Assembly: GCF_004323635.1 (NCBI RefSeq)
Contig: NZ_CP036515.1
Span: forward strand, 2,233,501 to 2,297,500
Origin: Lichenihabitans psoromatis
GTDB taxonomy: Bacteria > Pseudomonadota > Alphaproteobacteria > Rhizobiales > Beijerinckiaceae
Reading direction: 5' to 3'
Length of the DNA: 64,000 bases
The translations under genes were made by a program, and so were the position numbers. Below, piece after piece: positions 1 through 8,104 of this stretch. A model generated the notes under the pieces. The model was not told where the DNA came from. It was given only the letters and a program-made list of their open reading frames with translations, and searched no databases. Position 1 is the first letter of the stretch; each line of letters begins with the position of its first letter.

Positions 1-2
1 AT

Positions 3-374
3 CAGATCGCTCGCATTTGTCCCGAGGAAAAACTGCGGAAGGCGCTGCGCGGTGGCTGCATGACGGCTATCGTCTCGCCCGAAGGCGCTCATGTGGTTCC
101 GCCCCTGACGCAAGGCGAGGGCTTGCTCGTGGCCGACCTCGACATGGGCCTCATCGTCAAACGCAAGCGGATGATGGACTCGGTCGGCCACTACGCCCGC
201 CCCGAGCTGATGAGCCTGCTGCTCGACCAGCGGCCCGCGACCCCAATGCACATGACCACCGCCCCGCAAACCTCCGCACCCGGGAACCCCGCCGATGAAC
301 GCGATGATACCGACCGAGTTGGCGACGGAGCGTCTGATCAACGAATTGCAGTCGTTCGGAGTGCGGCTAGTTGA
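3..374 (+). CDS. Nitrilase, Nit1 type (C-terminal part, 5' end outside window)
   Basis: Only the C-terminal third or so is in the window. The frame reads in from base 3. It shows the terminal carbon-nitrogen hydrolase pattern of Nit1 nitrilases: a G-G-C-M-T-A-I-V-S-P-E-G stretch, then GEGLLVADLD and KRKRMMDSVGHYARPEL. The catalytic Glu-Lys-Cys residues lie upstream of the window. Nitrilases of this type hydrolyse nitriles to acid plus ammonia and head the Nit1C gene cluster (nitC position). The stop at 372-374 makes an 80-base overlap with the next gene, unlike the 1-8 base overlaps or short gaps at the other junctions. The last ~25 codons after the conserved end look non-conserved, so a small frameshift near 240-295 is possible. 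Confidence 0.85.
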   Translation, partial: QIARICPEEKLRKALRGGCMTAIVSPEGAHVVPPLTQGEGLLVADLDMGLIVKRKRMMDSVGHYARPELMSLLLDQRPATPMHMTTAPQTSAPGNPADERDDTDRVGDGASDQRIAVVRSAAS

Positions 375-1419
375 TCCCAAGGCAGGGGCCGACAGCCGCC
401 GCGGGGGCGCCGGACCGTCGGATCACAAGGCGCTCACGATCGACGGCATGACCGTCATGGTGCCGGTGCATACGGCTCCCGCTTTCGAGAGCCCGTATGT
501 CGCCGAGAAGCCCGGCCCCGATGGGCGCGGCCGCATCACGCGGGATGGCATCACGGTCGCAGATTTTGGCCTGCCGTCCCGTCCGCGCTTCTACGATCTG
601 TCGACCTCGGACGGCATTCCTTACTCGAAAATTGCGGTGCTGCACGGGCGCGACGTGCTGGCGACGACCGTGCTGCAGACCTGCATCCGGTACCAGAGCC
701 GCACCAAGACCTGCCAGTTCTGCGCTATCGGCCAATCGCTCGCGGCCGGCCGCACCATCGAGCGCAAGACGCCGGCGCATCTGGCCGAGGTTGCCAAGGC
801 GGCGGTCGAACTCGACGGCGTCAAACACATGGTGATGACGACGGGAACGCCGCCTGGCAACGATCGGGGTGCCGCCATTCTGGCCGAGAGCGCCGCCGCC
901 GTGAAGGCCGCCGTCGCCCTGCCGATCCAGGTGCAATGCGAGCCGCCGGACGACGACATCTGGTTCGAGCGCATGCGCGATGCGGGCGCTGATGCGCTCG
1001 GCATGCACCTTGAGGCCGTGACGCCGGAGGTCCGCGCCCGGATCATGCCCGGGAAAGCGCAGGTGTCGATCGCGCGATATCTCTCGGCCTTCGCGGCCGC
1101 CGTGCCTGTCTTCGGGCGGGGCCAGGTGTCGACCTATATCCTCGCGGGCCTCGGCGACACCGTCGAGGACATCCTGTCGATCAGTAAGACGCTCGTGGCG
1201 CTCGGGGTTTACCCCTTCGTCGTGCCCTTCGTGCCGATCTCCGGGACGCCGCTCGAAAGTCATCCGGGGCCCGATGCCGCCTTCATGCATGCCATCTTGA
1301 AGCCGCTCGCCACGATGCTGGTCGCGAGCGGCATGACGGCGGCCGACGTCAAGGCTGGATGCGGCAAGTGCGGCGCCTGTTCGGCGCTGTCGACCTACGA
1401 GCGAAGGCTGACCGCATGA
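295..1419 (+). CDS. Radical SAM protein, MSMEG_0568 family (Nit1C cluster)
   Basis: A 374-residue protein matching the radical SAM component of nitrilase-associated (Nit1C, nitD position) clusters. The probable cluster-binding cysteines are C130, C140 and C143, a CX9CX2C spacing rather than the textbook CX3CX2C. A second Cys group (GCGKCGAC) sits at the C-terminus, around residues 361-368, and could bind an auxiliary iron-sulfur centre. The N-terminal GADSRRGGAGPSDHK stretch is typical of the family. The start at 295 (an ATGA context) is preferred because the N-terminal helix reads as coding; in-frame ATG 304 is the alternative. The reaction is unknown. The stop overlaps the next start as ATGA. 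Confidence 0.88.
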   Translation: MNAMIPTELATERLINELQSFGVRLVDPKAGADSRRGGAGPSDHKALTIDGMTVMVPVHTAPAFESPYVAEKPGPDGRGRITRDGITVADFGLPSRPRFYDLSTSDGIPYSKIAVLHGRDVLATTVLQTCIRYQSRTKTCQFCAIGQSLAAGRTIERKTPAHLAEVAKAAVELDGVKHMVMTTGTPPGNDRGAAILAESAAAVKAAVALPIQVQCEPPDDDIWFERMRDAGADALGMHLEAVTPEVRARIMPGKAQVSIARYLSAFAAAVPVFGRGQVSTYILAGLGDTVEDILSISKTLVALGVYPFVVPFVPISGTPLESHPGPDAAFMHAILKPLATMLVASGMTAADVKAGCGKCGACSALSTYERRLTA

Positions 1420-1958
1420 TCTTCGATCCCGTCCGGCCCTTCGTGTCGAGCGCCTTTCACATCAAATTCGCGGCCGACGCCTGGGAGCATCGCGGTGCGG
1501 CAGCTCTGCGCCGCCAAGTCTTCTGCGCCGAGCAGGGGCTGTTCGGGACCGATGACCGCGATGCGCTCGACGAGGTCGCGATCCCGATCGTGGCGCTGTC
1601 GTCCTATACGGTCGTGCCCGATGCGGTCGTCGGCACGGTGCGGATCCATGAGGCCGAGCCTGGGACGTGGTGGGGATCGCGCCTCGCGGTTGCCGCAGAC
1701 CATCGTCGGGTCGGAGCGCTCGGGGCCTCGCTCATCCGTCTCGCGGTGTCCTCCGCCCACGCCCGCGGCTGCACGAAATTCGTGGCCCATGTGCAAAGCC
1801 AGAACGCGCTGCTGTTCCAGCGGCTGCATTGGGAGATCGTCGGCGAGATCGACCTGCACGGCCTTCCGCACAAAAAGATGCGCGCCGATCTCGCCTTCTA
1901 CCCGCCGTTTGCGACCCCGGAATCCGGCTTTCTCGCGCTGCCCCGGCGAGCGGCCTGA
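1416..1958 (+). CDS. GNAT-fold protein, MSMEG_0567/Sll0786 family
   Basis: A 180-residue acetyltransferase-like protein (GNAT fold) of the family regularly found in Nit1C clusters (nitE position). The start at ATG 1416 overlaps the stop of the radical SAM gene, which argues against upstream in-frame starts. Conserved features seen are RRQVFCAEQGLF near the N-terminus, VVGTVRIHE, an acetyl-CoA-loop-like region (ADHRRVGALGASLI) and a C-terminal GLPHKKMRADL. The acceptor substrate is unknown. Translation is very likely coupled to both neighbours: the stop TGA shares one base with the next ATG. Confidence 0.85.
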   Translation: MIFDPVRPFVSSAFHIKFAADAWEHRGAAALRRQVFCAEQGLFGTDDRDALDEVAIPIVALSSYTVVPDAVVGTVRIHEAEPGTWWGSRLAVAADHRRVGALGASLIRLAVSSAHARGCTKFVAHVQSQNALLFQRLHWEIVGEIDLHGLPHKKMRADLAFYPPFATPESGFLALPRRAA

Positions 1959-2935
1959 TGCTGGATGGACGCGCCTTCGCCGCCATCGCGGCCACACTGA
2001 CCGCGAGCCGCAGCATGGCCGGGAAGGCCGATATCGGCCGCGTCGCAGAGGCGCTCGGCCTCTCGGCTGCGTCGGCCGTGCCGGTCGGCGACGATTGCGC
2101 CGCCATCCCCGATGGAGACGAGTATCTGCTGCTCGCAATCGAGGGTTTCATGAACGAGTTCGTCGCGGGCGATCCCTGGTTCGCCGGCTGGTGCGGCATC
2201 ATGGTCAACTTGTCCGACATCGCCGCCATGGGCGGCCGTCCGATCGCTGTGGTGGACGCGCTCTGGGCCAAGGGCGAGGTGGAAGCCGAGCCGGTCTTGC
2301 GCGGGCTGCGTGACGCTTCGGCGTCGTATGGCGTGCCGATCGTCGGCGGCCACAGCAACTTGCGGACAGATCGCGGCCAGCTTTCGGTCGCGGTCCTCGG
2401 CCGTGCCAAGCGCCTGCTGACCAGTTTCGACGCCCGGCCCGGCCAGAGCCTCATCGCCGCGATCGACCTGCGCGGCCGCTACCGCGACCCCTTTTCCAAC
2501 TGGGAGGCGGCAACGGACGCGCCAGCCTCGCGGTTGCGCGGCGATCTCGATCTGCTGCCGCAGATTGCGGAGGCGGGCCTTTCGCGCGCCGGCAAGGATA
2601 TCAGCCAGGGCGGCCTCGTCGGTACGGCGGCGATGCTTGCCGAGTGTTCTCGGGTCGCGATCGACATCGACATCGCGGCCTGTCCTCGGCCGGAGGGTGT
2701 CGATCTGGCCCGCTGGCTGCTCAGCTTTCCGAGTTTTGGCCACATCCTGGCGGTCGATCCTCCCGATGTCGTCGCCGTCACGCAAATGTTCGCGGCACGC
2801 GGCATCGCGTCGGCGGCCGTCGGCCGCATTGCGGAGGGAAGCGCCGTGACCGTGTCGCACGCCGGCGACCGCGCTACGATCTGGGATTTCGCCACAAGCC
2901 CGTTGATCACGGCTGCCGATCGGCAAGCGGCATGA
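1958..2935 (+). CDS. AIR synthase-like protein, Sll0787 family
   Basis: A 325-residue protein related to PurM/ThiL/HypE-type ATP-binding enzymes (AIR synthase fold, nitF position of Nit1C). The N-terminal half carries the nucleotide and metal-binding-like stretch VPVGDDCAAIPDG and a VNLSDIAAMGG segment typical of the superfamily. The C-terminal half has the KDISQGGLVGTAAML motif. Start at ATG 1958, overlapping the preceding stop (TGATG). A longer in-frame ORF begins at 1667 but would run through the GNAT gene. The family is predicted to form phosphorylated or amidine-type intermediates, but its substrate here is unknown. Confidence 0.85.
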   Translation: MLDGRAFAAIAATLTASRSMAGKADIGRVAEALGLSAASAVPVGDDCAAIPDGDEYLLLAIEGFMNEFVAGDPWFAGWCGIMVNLSDIAAMGGRPIAVVDALWAKGEVEAEPVLRGLRDASASYGVPIVGGHSNLRTDRGQLSVAVLGRAKRLLTSFDARPGQSLIAAIDLRGRYRDPFSNWEAATDAPASRLRGDLDLLPQIAEAGLSRAGKDISQGGLVGTAAMLAECSRVAIDIDIAACPRPEGVDLARWLLSFPSFGHILAVDPPDVVAVTQMFAARGIASAAVGRIAEGSAVTVSHAGDRATIWDFATSPLITAADRQAA

Positions 2936-4095
2936 CGGGCCACCCACTCCGCATCGCCTTGCTGGCCCATTCCACCAATCCGCGCGGCGGCGTCGTCCAC
3001 GCGCTCGAAGTCGGCAACGCGTTGGCAACGCTCGGCCATGCGGCGGTCGTCCACGCGCCGGATGCGGCTGGCCATGGCTTCTTCCGCGCGACCATCTGCG
3101 ACACGGTGCCGGTCGTGGCGTCCCGTTTGATGCCGGGCGACGTTCTCGCTCTGATCGAGACGCGGGTCGCCGACTATCTCCGCCATTTCGCAGACCCAGA
3201 GCATCGCCGCTTCGATATCTTTCACGCCCAAGACGGCATTTCCGGCAATGCCATGGCGACCCTGAAGCAACGCGGGCTTATCCAAGGATTTGTCCGCACC
3301 GTCCATCATCTCGACAGCTTCGCCGATCTCCGTATAGCGGCCCTCCAGCGGCGCGCCGTCGTCGAGGCGGATGCCCATGTGGTCGTCAGCCAAAAATGGC
3401 GCGAGGTGCTTGACGAGGAGTTCGGACTCGACGCGACGGTGATCGGCAATGGCGTCGACCGGCGGCGCTATTCGCAGCACGGCCATCCCAGCGACCTCGC
3501 TTTCGGTCGCAGCCTTGGTCTGCGTCGCGGGCCGGTGTTCTTGTCGATCGGCGGTATCGAGGAACGCAAGAACACGGTGCGGCTTCTGCAAGCCTTCACT
3601 CAGGTGGTGGCTTTCCACCCCGACGCGCAACTCATCATCGCGGGTGGCAGCTCCCTGCTCGACCACGACGCCTATCAGGCCCGGTTCGCAAGTGTCTTGA
3701 CGGACAGCGACCTTCCGGCGGGCGCCGTCCTTTGCATCGGCCCGGTCGCCGATGCCGACATGCCTGCGCTCTACAGAGTGGCCGACGCCCTCGTGTTTCC
3801 GTCGATCAAGGAGGGGTTCGGCCTCGTGGTCCTCGAAGCCATGGCGTCTGGCCTTCCGGTCGTCACGGCCGCTATCCGGCCCTTCACGGACTATCTCGAC
3901 GCCGACGATGTCGTGTGGTGCGCGCCGGACCAGATCAGCTCCATCGCGGATGCGATGATGGTGGTGCTCGAGCCGGCCCTCGCGGCCGCCCTCGTGGCGC
4001 GCGGCCATCGCGTCGCCGCCCGCCATGATTGGCGCCGCGCCGCAGAGGCGCTCGGCTCAGTCTATCAGACGATGGGAGCGTTCACTCATGCCTGA
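2932..4095 (+). CDS. Glycosyltransferase, MSMEG_0565 family (GT4-like)
   Basis: A 387-residue GT-B fold glycosyltransferase. The N-terminal acceptor domain begins with a NPRGGVVHALEVGNAL glycine-rich loop. The C-terminal donor domain includes SIGGIEERKNTVRLLQAF and the retaining-GT E-x7-E-like motif in KEGFGLVVLEAMASGLPVV, near residues 293-311. This family is specific to a subset of Nit1C clusters, which suggests that a sugar is added to the cluster's product; that is inference. Start ATG 2932 overlaps the AIR-like stop by four bases. Its C-terminus overlaps the next gene by eight bases. Confidence 0.85.
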   Translation: MTGHPLRIALLAHSTNPRGGVVHALEVGNALATLGHAAVVHAPDAAGHGFFRATICDTVPVVASRLMPGDVLALIETRVADYLRHFADPEHRRFDIFHAQDGISGNAMATLKQRGLIQGFVRTVHHLDSFADLRIAALQRRAVVEADAHVVVSQKWREVLDEEFGLDATVIGNGVDRRRYSQHGHPSDLAFGRSLGLRRGPVFLSIGGIEERKNTVRLLQAFTQVVAFHPDAQLIIAGGSSLLDHDAYQARFASVLTDSDLPAGAVLCIGPVADADMPALYRVADALVFPSIKEGFGLVVLEAMASGLPVVTAAIRPFTDYLDADDVVWCAPDQISSIADAMMVVLEPALAAALVARGHRVAARHDWRRAAEALGSVYQTMGAFTHA

Positions 4096-4375
4096 AATGC
4101 GGTTTCGCGTGCAATGGCCGGATGGCGCCGAGGACTCCTGCTACTCGCCTTCGCTCGTCATCAAGGAGTTCTTCACGCCCGGCGAGACCTATCCGATGGC
4201 TGATTTCCTGACGCGCAGCCGGCAGGCGCTCACCATCGCGAGCGACAGGGTGCAGGCGCGATACGGCATGCCATGTTCGCTCGCCCTCGGCCAGCTTCAC
4301 CGGATCGAAGCCGCAAGCGACAAATTTTCGAAGATCTCCGACGCGCACGTCACCGTCCTCTCTTTCCATGAATGA
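4088..4375 (+). CDS. MSMEG_0570 family small protein (nitrogen-starvation associated)
   Basis: A 95-residue cytosolic protein with no membrane segment, matching the small conserved member of Nit1C clusters (nitG position). Recognisable blocks are MRFRVQWPDG, CYSPSLVIKEFF and FSKISDAHVTVL. Start at ATG 4088, eight bases inside the glycosyltransferase gene. Homologues are reported in nitrogen-starvation responses. A carrier or binding role has been suggested by context only. Confidence 0.8.
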   Translation: MPEMRFRVQWPDGAEDSCYSPSLVIKEFFTPGETYPMADFLTRSRQALTIASDRVQARYGMPCSLALGQLHRIEAASDKFSKISDAHVTVLSFHE

Positions 4376-4387
4376 ACGGGAATTCCC

Positions 4388-5677
4388 ATGACAGCACCAG
4401 CGCTTCAGGCCCACTACGACGTCGTCGTGGTTGGCGGTGGCCAAGCGGGCCTCTCGGTCAGTGCCCATCTCGGCGAACGCGGCATCGGTCACGCTATCTT
4501 CGAGAAAAACCGCATCGGCCACGCCTGGCGCAGCGAGCGCTGGGACGCTTTTTGCCTAGTGACGCCGAATTGGCAATGTCAGCTGCCGTCCTTTCCCTAT
4601 GCCGGTCCCGATCCGAAAGGGTTCATGCCGCGCGACGCGATCGTCGCCTATGTGGAAGATTTTGCCGCCCATATCGGAGCGCCCGTCCACCAGGAGGTCG
4701 GCGTGTCGCGGGTTGGTCGCGATGGGGGGCGCTTCACGGTCGAGACGGAAGCCGGCACGGTGACGGCCGATGCTGTGGTCATGGCCATCAGCGCCTATCA
4801 CAAGCCAAACGCACCGACGATGGCGAAGCATCTCCCTTCCGGGATCGTGCAGATCCACTCCTCCGCCTACAAGAACCCCGACGCGCTGCCGGCTGGAGCG
4901 GTGGTCGTGGTGGGCTCCGGCCAGTCGGGATGCCAGATCGCCGAGGACCTGCATCTCGCCGGGCGGCAGGTCCATTTGGTGGTCGGAAGCGCCCCCCGTT
5001 GTCCGCGCGTCTATCGCGGCCGAGATGCGGTGGAATGGCTGTCGGACCTCGGCCAATACGATATGCCGGTCGATCGCCACCCCAAGGGGGAGGCAGTTCG
5101 TCGGCAGGCCAACCACTATCTCACCGGCCGCGACGGCGGCCGCGACATCGACCTGCGCCGCTTCGCCCAGGAGGGCATGCGGCTCCATGGCCGCCTCACC
5201 GCCATTGACGGCACGACGCTCCGTTTCGGCGACGATCTCGTCACCAACCTCGACAACGCCGATCGCGTCTACAACGGCATCTGCGCGCTGATCGACAAGC
5301 ATATCGCTGACAGCGGCATCGATGCGCCCTCCGGCCAGCCCTATGCGGCGGACTGGCAGCCCGACGCGCTTTCCGATGCGCTCGATCTTGCGGTTGCCGC
5401 GGTCTCGACCGTGATCTGGGCCACCGGGTTTCGCTCGGACTGGTCGCTCGTCGACCTGCCGCTCTGCGATGAAGGGGGCTATCCGCGCCACTCACGGGGG
5501 GTCACGCCGATCGACGGCCTCTACGTCGTCGGCATGCCCTGGCTTCACACATGGGGGTCGGGACGGTTTCTGAATGTCGGGAGAGACGCGGCCTATATCG
5601 CCGCGCGGATCGCGGAGCGACGGACGATCACCGCCGCCACACGAAGCGGCGTCGATCTCGCCCGTCTCGCGAGCTGA
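4388..5677 (+). CDS. Flavin-dependent oxidoreductase, MSMEG_0569 family
   Basis: A 429-residue FAD/NAD(P)-binding monooxygenase-like protein (nitH position). The FAD Rossmann motif VVVVGGGQAGLS is at residues 12-23. A second dinucleotide motif, VVVVGSGQSGCQIAEDL, lies near residue 173, as in Baeyer-Villiger and N-hydroxylating flavoproteins. A late VIWATGF motif is around residue 343 and a C-terminal TWGSGRFLNVGRDA is present. It begins 12 bases after the MSMEG_0570-like gene with GGGAATTCCC upstream. It probably oxidises the nitrile-derived or glycosylated intermediate; the substrate is unproven. Confidence 0.87.
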   Translation: MTAPALQAHYDVVVVGGGQAGLSVSAHLGERGIGHAIFEKNRIGHAWRSERWDAFCLVTPNWQCQLPSFPYAGPDPKGFMPRDAIVAYVEDFAAHIGAPVHQEVGVSRVGRDGGRFTVETEAGTVTADAVVMAISAYHKPNAPTMAKHLPSGIVQIHSSAYKNPDALPAGAVVVVGSGQSGCQIAEDLHLAGRQVHLVVGSAPRCPRVYRGRDAVEWLSDLGQYDMPVDRHPKGEAVRRQANHYLTGRDGGRDIDLRRFAQEGMRLHGRLTAIDGTTLRFGDDLVTNLDNADRVYNGICALIDKHIADSGIDAPSGQPYAADWQPDALSDALDLAVAAVSTVIWATGFRSDWSLVDLPLCDEGGYPRHSRGVTPIDGLYVVGMPWLHTWGSGRFLNVGRDAAYIAARIAERRTITAATRSGVDLARLAS

Positions 5678-5685
5678 GGTCCGAG

Positions 5686-6576
5686 ATGACGATCGCGGTC
5701 GCACTCGTTTCGGGCGAGCCACAGGGCAAGGCGGCGCCCGCCTCCGTGTCCCAATCTCTGGTCGCGCTCGGGATGCCGCATCTGACAGCCTACGGGCTCT
5801 CGGAAACTTGGCTCCTGAAAGAGCTCGGGCATCGCCATTGGCAGTTGATCGCGCAGGCATCCGGCCTTCCGCGCGCGATGTTCCGCGATCGAGCCGGCGA
5901 CACCGTCTATGCCGCGTTCTGCGGCGTTACCATTCTGGACGGCCGCCTCGACGCGGTGTGTGAGCATGACGATCTGCTGATTGCCTCCGACATCGCTCGT
6001 GTGTCGCGTACGCAATTTGCCAGTCGCCATTCCCTGTCGTGCGAGGGGAGGGCGCTTGGCCATGTCGAGATGCTGTCGGTTTTCGTCAAGCGGGATGCGG
6101 TAGGCGAGAACCGATCGATCGTCCGCGTCGCGGTCGAGGGGCTTGCGTCGATGCCTCTCGTGCCGGAGTTTTCGACCTTGACAAGCCGCGTCCCGATGCT
6201 GCGGCGGGGCGAGTGGACCGAGCATTTAGGCTTCCGCACCGATGCCGCGCCGATGAGAGAGGCCACTATGGTCCTGCCGTGCCCGTCGCAGGACTTTAAC
6301 GGTGCAGGTTTGCTTTATTTCTCGTCGTTTCAGGCGGCTGTCGATCGGGTCGAATGGGAAACTTTCGGCTCGAGATATCCGGCGTTGACCACCGTGTCGC
6401 GCGAGATCGTCTATCAGGGCAATATCAACATAGGCGAACCGATCGCCATCGCGCTTCGCGGCTTGCGTGAGACCGCGGAGCGACTCGATCACTGGTATCG
6501 TGTCACCGCTGCCTCGAGCGGTCGGGTGCTCGCCGATGTCTTTTCAAGCAGGGCGCAAGCGAACTGCATGACGTGA
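5686..6576 (+). CDS. Pnap_2097/LnmK-like biosynthetic protein
   Basis: A 296-residue protein resembling the Pnap_2097 family, related to the LnmK acyltransferase/decarboxylase (double hot-dog fold). Supporting stretches are MPHLTAYGLSETWLLKELGHRHW near the N-terminus and FNGAGLLYFSSFQAAVDR near residue 204, typical of hot-dog thioesterase/dehydratase-like enzymes. Start ATG 5686 follows the oxidoreductase stop by 8 bases, after GAGGTCCGAG. It is therefore the last cotranscribed gene. An acyl-CoA or acyl-carrier substrate is expected from the family; its link to nitrile metabolism is inferred from position. Confidence 0.75.
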   Translation: MTIAVALVSGEPQGKAAPASVSQSLVALGMPHLTAYGLSETWLLKELGHRHWQLIAQASGLPRAMFRDRAGDTVYAAFCGVTILDGRLDAVCEHDDLLIASDIARVSRTQFASRHSLSCEGRALGHVEMLSVFVKRDAVGENRSIVRVAVEGLASMPLVPEFSTLTSRVPMLRRGEWTEHLGFRTDAAPMREATMVLPCPSQDFNGAGLLYFSSFQAAVDRVEWETFGSRYPALTTVSREIVYQGNINIGEPIAIALRGLRETAERLDHWYRVTAASSGRVLADVFSSRAQANCMT

Positions 6577-6723
6577 TCGAAGGACGCTGGTAGCCAGCCC
6601 CTCAGTTCCTCGGAACACGGAGTTAGATTTGGAAATCTTCGCATAGCACGTGCATCGCATCGACGCAGGATGTCTGCGGCGATTGCCTCGGGTCTAGCAG
6701 GGCAACGATGACGCGGGAGCGGA

Positions 6724-6930
6724 TCATGCCTTATCGATGTGCGGCCAAATGCTGGCGCTGATCACGCTCAGTCTGTCGTCGATGACGGCCAGCAAGGTTC
6801 GAAGCGCTGCGGCTCGACTATCCGGCAGGAAGTCGGCCGTCGCCATGCTGGCCGCTTCGACTCAATGACGAACCTCGTCGATGTCGTCGGCGGTTTTGAG
6901 CCGGTCTCGTTCGATGGTTCGGTCAGACAC
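6724..6930 (-). pseudogene. Small hypothetical gene interrupted by an in-frame TGA
   Basis: On the minus strand a GTG (6928-6930) sits in a GTGTCTGA overlap with the end of the upstream frame. It opens a 69-codon frame ending at TGA 6724-6726. An in-frame TGA after 22 codons splits it. The second part, from ATG 6844-6846, reads MATADFLPDSRAAALRTLL and looks like continuous helical coding sequence. A CGA-to-TGA change would explain the stop. No family recognised. It may be a decayed gene or two very small proteins. Confidence 0.4.
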
Positions 6931-7254
6931 TGTCGCCTCCGTTGAGGGTGTCGAGGGTTGTTCGAGCTTGGGCCAAGAGGCGTTCCGCTTCTAAACTGTC
7001 GCCGCGCAGATCCGCCGCGTTGCCGATAAATTCCGCACACTTTCAGTGAGGCGAGCGTGAGCGTGCGAGAGGGCGGTCAATTGCTTCTCCAGGAGCACTG
7101 GATGCAGAAGGCCATCAGCATCCACTGGTCGAACGCAGCACACGCTTTCGTCGATGTCGTCGATCGCCAAGGTAAGCAGCAGCATGTCGCCTTCGGCGTC
7201 GGTGATTGCGCATTCCAGATCGATGCGGTGTGGGAGGCGACGGGCCGCGCTCAT
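6923..7254 (-). pseudogene. Small hypothetical gene with a probable -1 base frameshift
   Basis: The frame from ATG 7252-7254 reads MSAARRLPHRIDLECAITDA... to HARLTE near 7048. The most coding-like continuation, KCAEFIGNAADLRGDSL to LDTLNGGDSV with TGA at 6923-6925, lies in another frame. One extra A in the GAAA at about 7044-7048 would join them into a protein of about 110 residues. As the sequence stands, the first frame ends at 6991. The start overlaps the stop of a 25-codon ORF as ATGA. No family recognised. Confidence 0.45.
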
Positions 7255-7328
7255 GCCTGCACCCAATCAATGCCGGCCGCGCTCAACACGAAGGCCGCGC
7301 GGGAGCGCCGCCTTCCCCCGTCAGTCAT
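7251..7328 (-). CDS. Tiny ORF (25 aa) between the HD gene and the frameshifted gene
   Basis: ATG 7326-7328 to TGA 7251-7253 encodes 25 residues ending SAAGIDWVQA. The TGA overlaps the next ATG (ATGA), and the ORF starts 30 bases after the HD-domain gene, so it fits a coupled operon. The ribosome site is weak. It could be a small protein or only a coupling leader. Confidence 0.35.
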   Translation of the reverse strand: MTDGGRRRSRAAFVLSAAGIDWVQA

Positions 7329-7358
7329 CGGTGTCGCTTGACCGACCGCCAAGCTTAC

Positions 7359-7991
7359 CTACCGCCAAGCCGACCCTCTGATCACGGAGCAGAAGTTGCC
7401 GCGATGGAAATGCGGGTCCTTGTCGGCGATCACGTCGGCCTTGACGTTTCCGAATGTTGTGTCGGGCTTGTGCTTGATGCCTTCGTAGAAGGCTTGGATG
7501 ATCTCCTCCTTGAAGTCCGAGGGGCGAGGAAAAGCCGTGACCACGCTCGAGCGCTCCGCCTCGGAATACTCCTTGTAGGTCAGGCCCAGCACGTCCATCT
7601 CGACGCCCGCCGTCACAAGGGCGACCACCGGGTGCATATGGACCGGGACGCCCGGCGTGGTGTGCAGCGCGATTGCGGTCCAGACCGTAGAGGCATCCTC
7701 TTCCGAGATTCCATGTTCGCGAAGAAAGTCACGGGCGGCGTGAGCGCCATCGACCTCGAATCGCTCGTTGGCGCTCGCATGTGCGGGCATCAGGCCGAGG
7801 TCGTGGAACATCGCTCCCGCATAGAGCAGTTCGCGGTCGAACGTCAGCCCGCGATGAACGCCGGAGAGCGCGCCGAAATGATACACGCGGCTCGAATGGT
7901 TGAAGAGCAACTCGGTCTCGCGATCACGGACAAATTCCGTGATCTTGCGCGCGAGAGCGCTGTCGGGAATGGCGGCATCGGTCGTGATCAC
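7359..7991 (-). CDS. HD-domain hydrolase, cyanamide hydratase-like family
   Basis: A 210-residue HD-superfamily metalloprotein. The first ligand motif is FNHSSRVYHFG, followed by the diagnostic AMFHDLGL, then WTAIALHTTPG and a late SVVTAFPRPSDF. The layout matches the cyanamide hydratase (DDI2/Cah-like) branch rather than (p)ppGpp or HD-GYP enzymes. Cyanamide hydratases convert cyanamide to urea, but many bacterial relatives are uncharacterised. GTG 7989-7991 is chosen because AAGAGGAG lies about eight bases upstream; a TTG at 8021 is the alternative. It is divergent from a GlxA-type regulator and lies beside the nitrilase operon. Confidence 0.75.
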   Translation of the reverse strand: MITTDAAIPDSALARKITEFVRDRETELLFNHSSRVYHFGALSGVHRGLTFDRELLYAGAMFHDLGLMPAHASANERFEVDGAHAARDFLREHGISEEDASTVWTAIALHTTPGVPVHMHPVVALVTAGVEMDVLGLTYKEYSEAERSSVVTAFPRPSDFKEEIIQAFYEGIKHKPDTTFGNVKADVIADKDPHFHRGNFCSVIRGSAWR

Positions 7992-8104
7992 GGTCGGGGC
8001 TCCTCTTGTTGATGGCGACAATCTAGAGCCATTCGGCTATGTCTTATTTCGCCATGTACGGGCGATTCCTGCCAAAGGATGGCGATGTCGGACGCGGAGG
8101 CGAT

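Noticed and set aside
367..1290. Long open frame on the minus strand opposite the radical SAM gene
   Set aside because: Composition is Arg/Gly/His-rich with no family features; it mirrors the third-position GC bias of the real gene.
7345..7371. Short direct repeat ACCGCCAAGC after the HD gene
   Set aside because: Two 10-base copies only, without dyad or element boundaries; chance is likely in GC-rich DNA.
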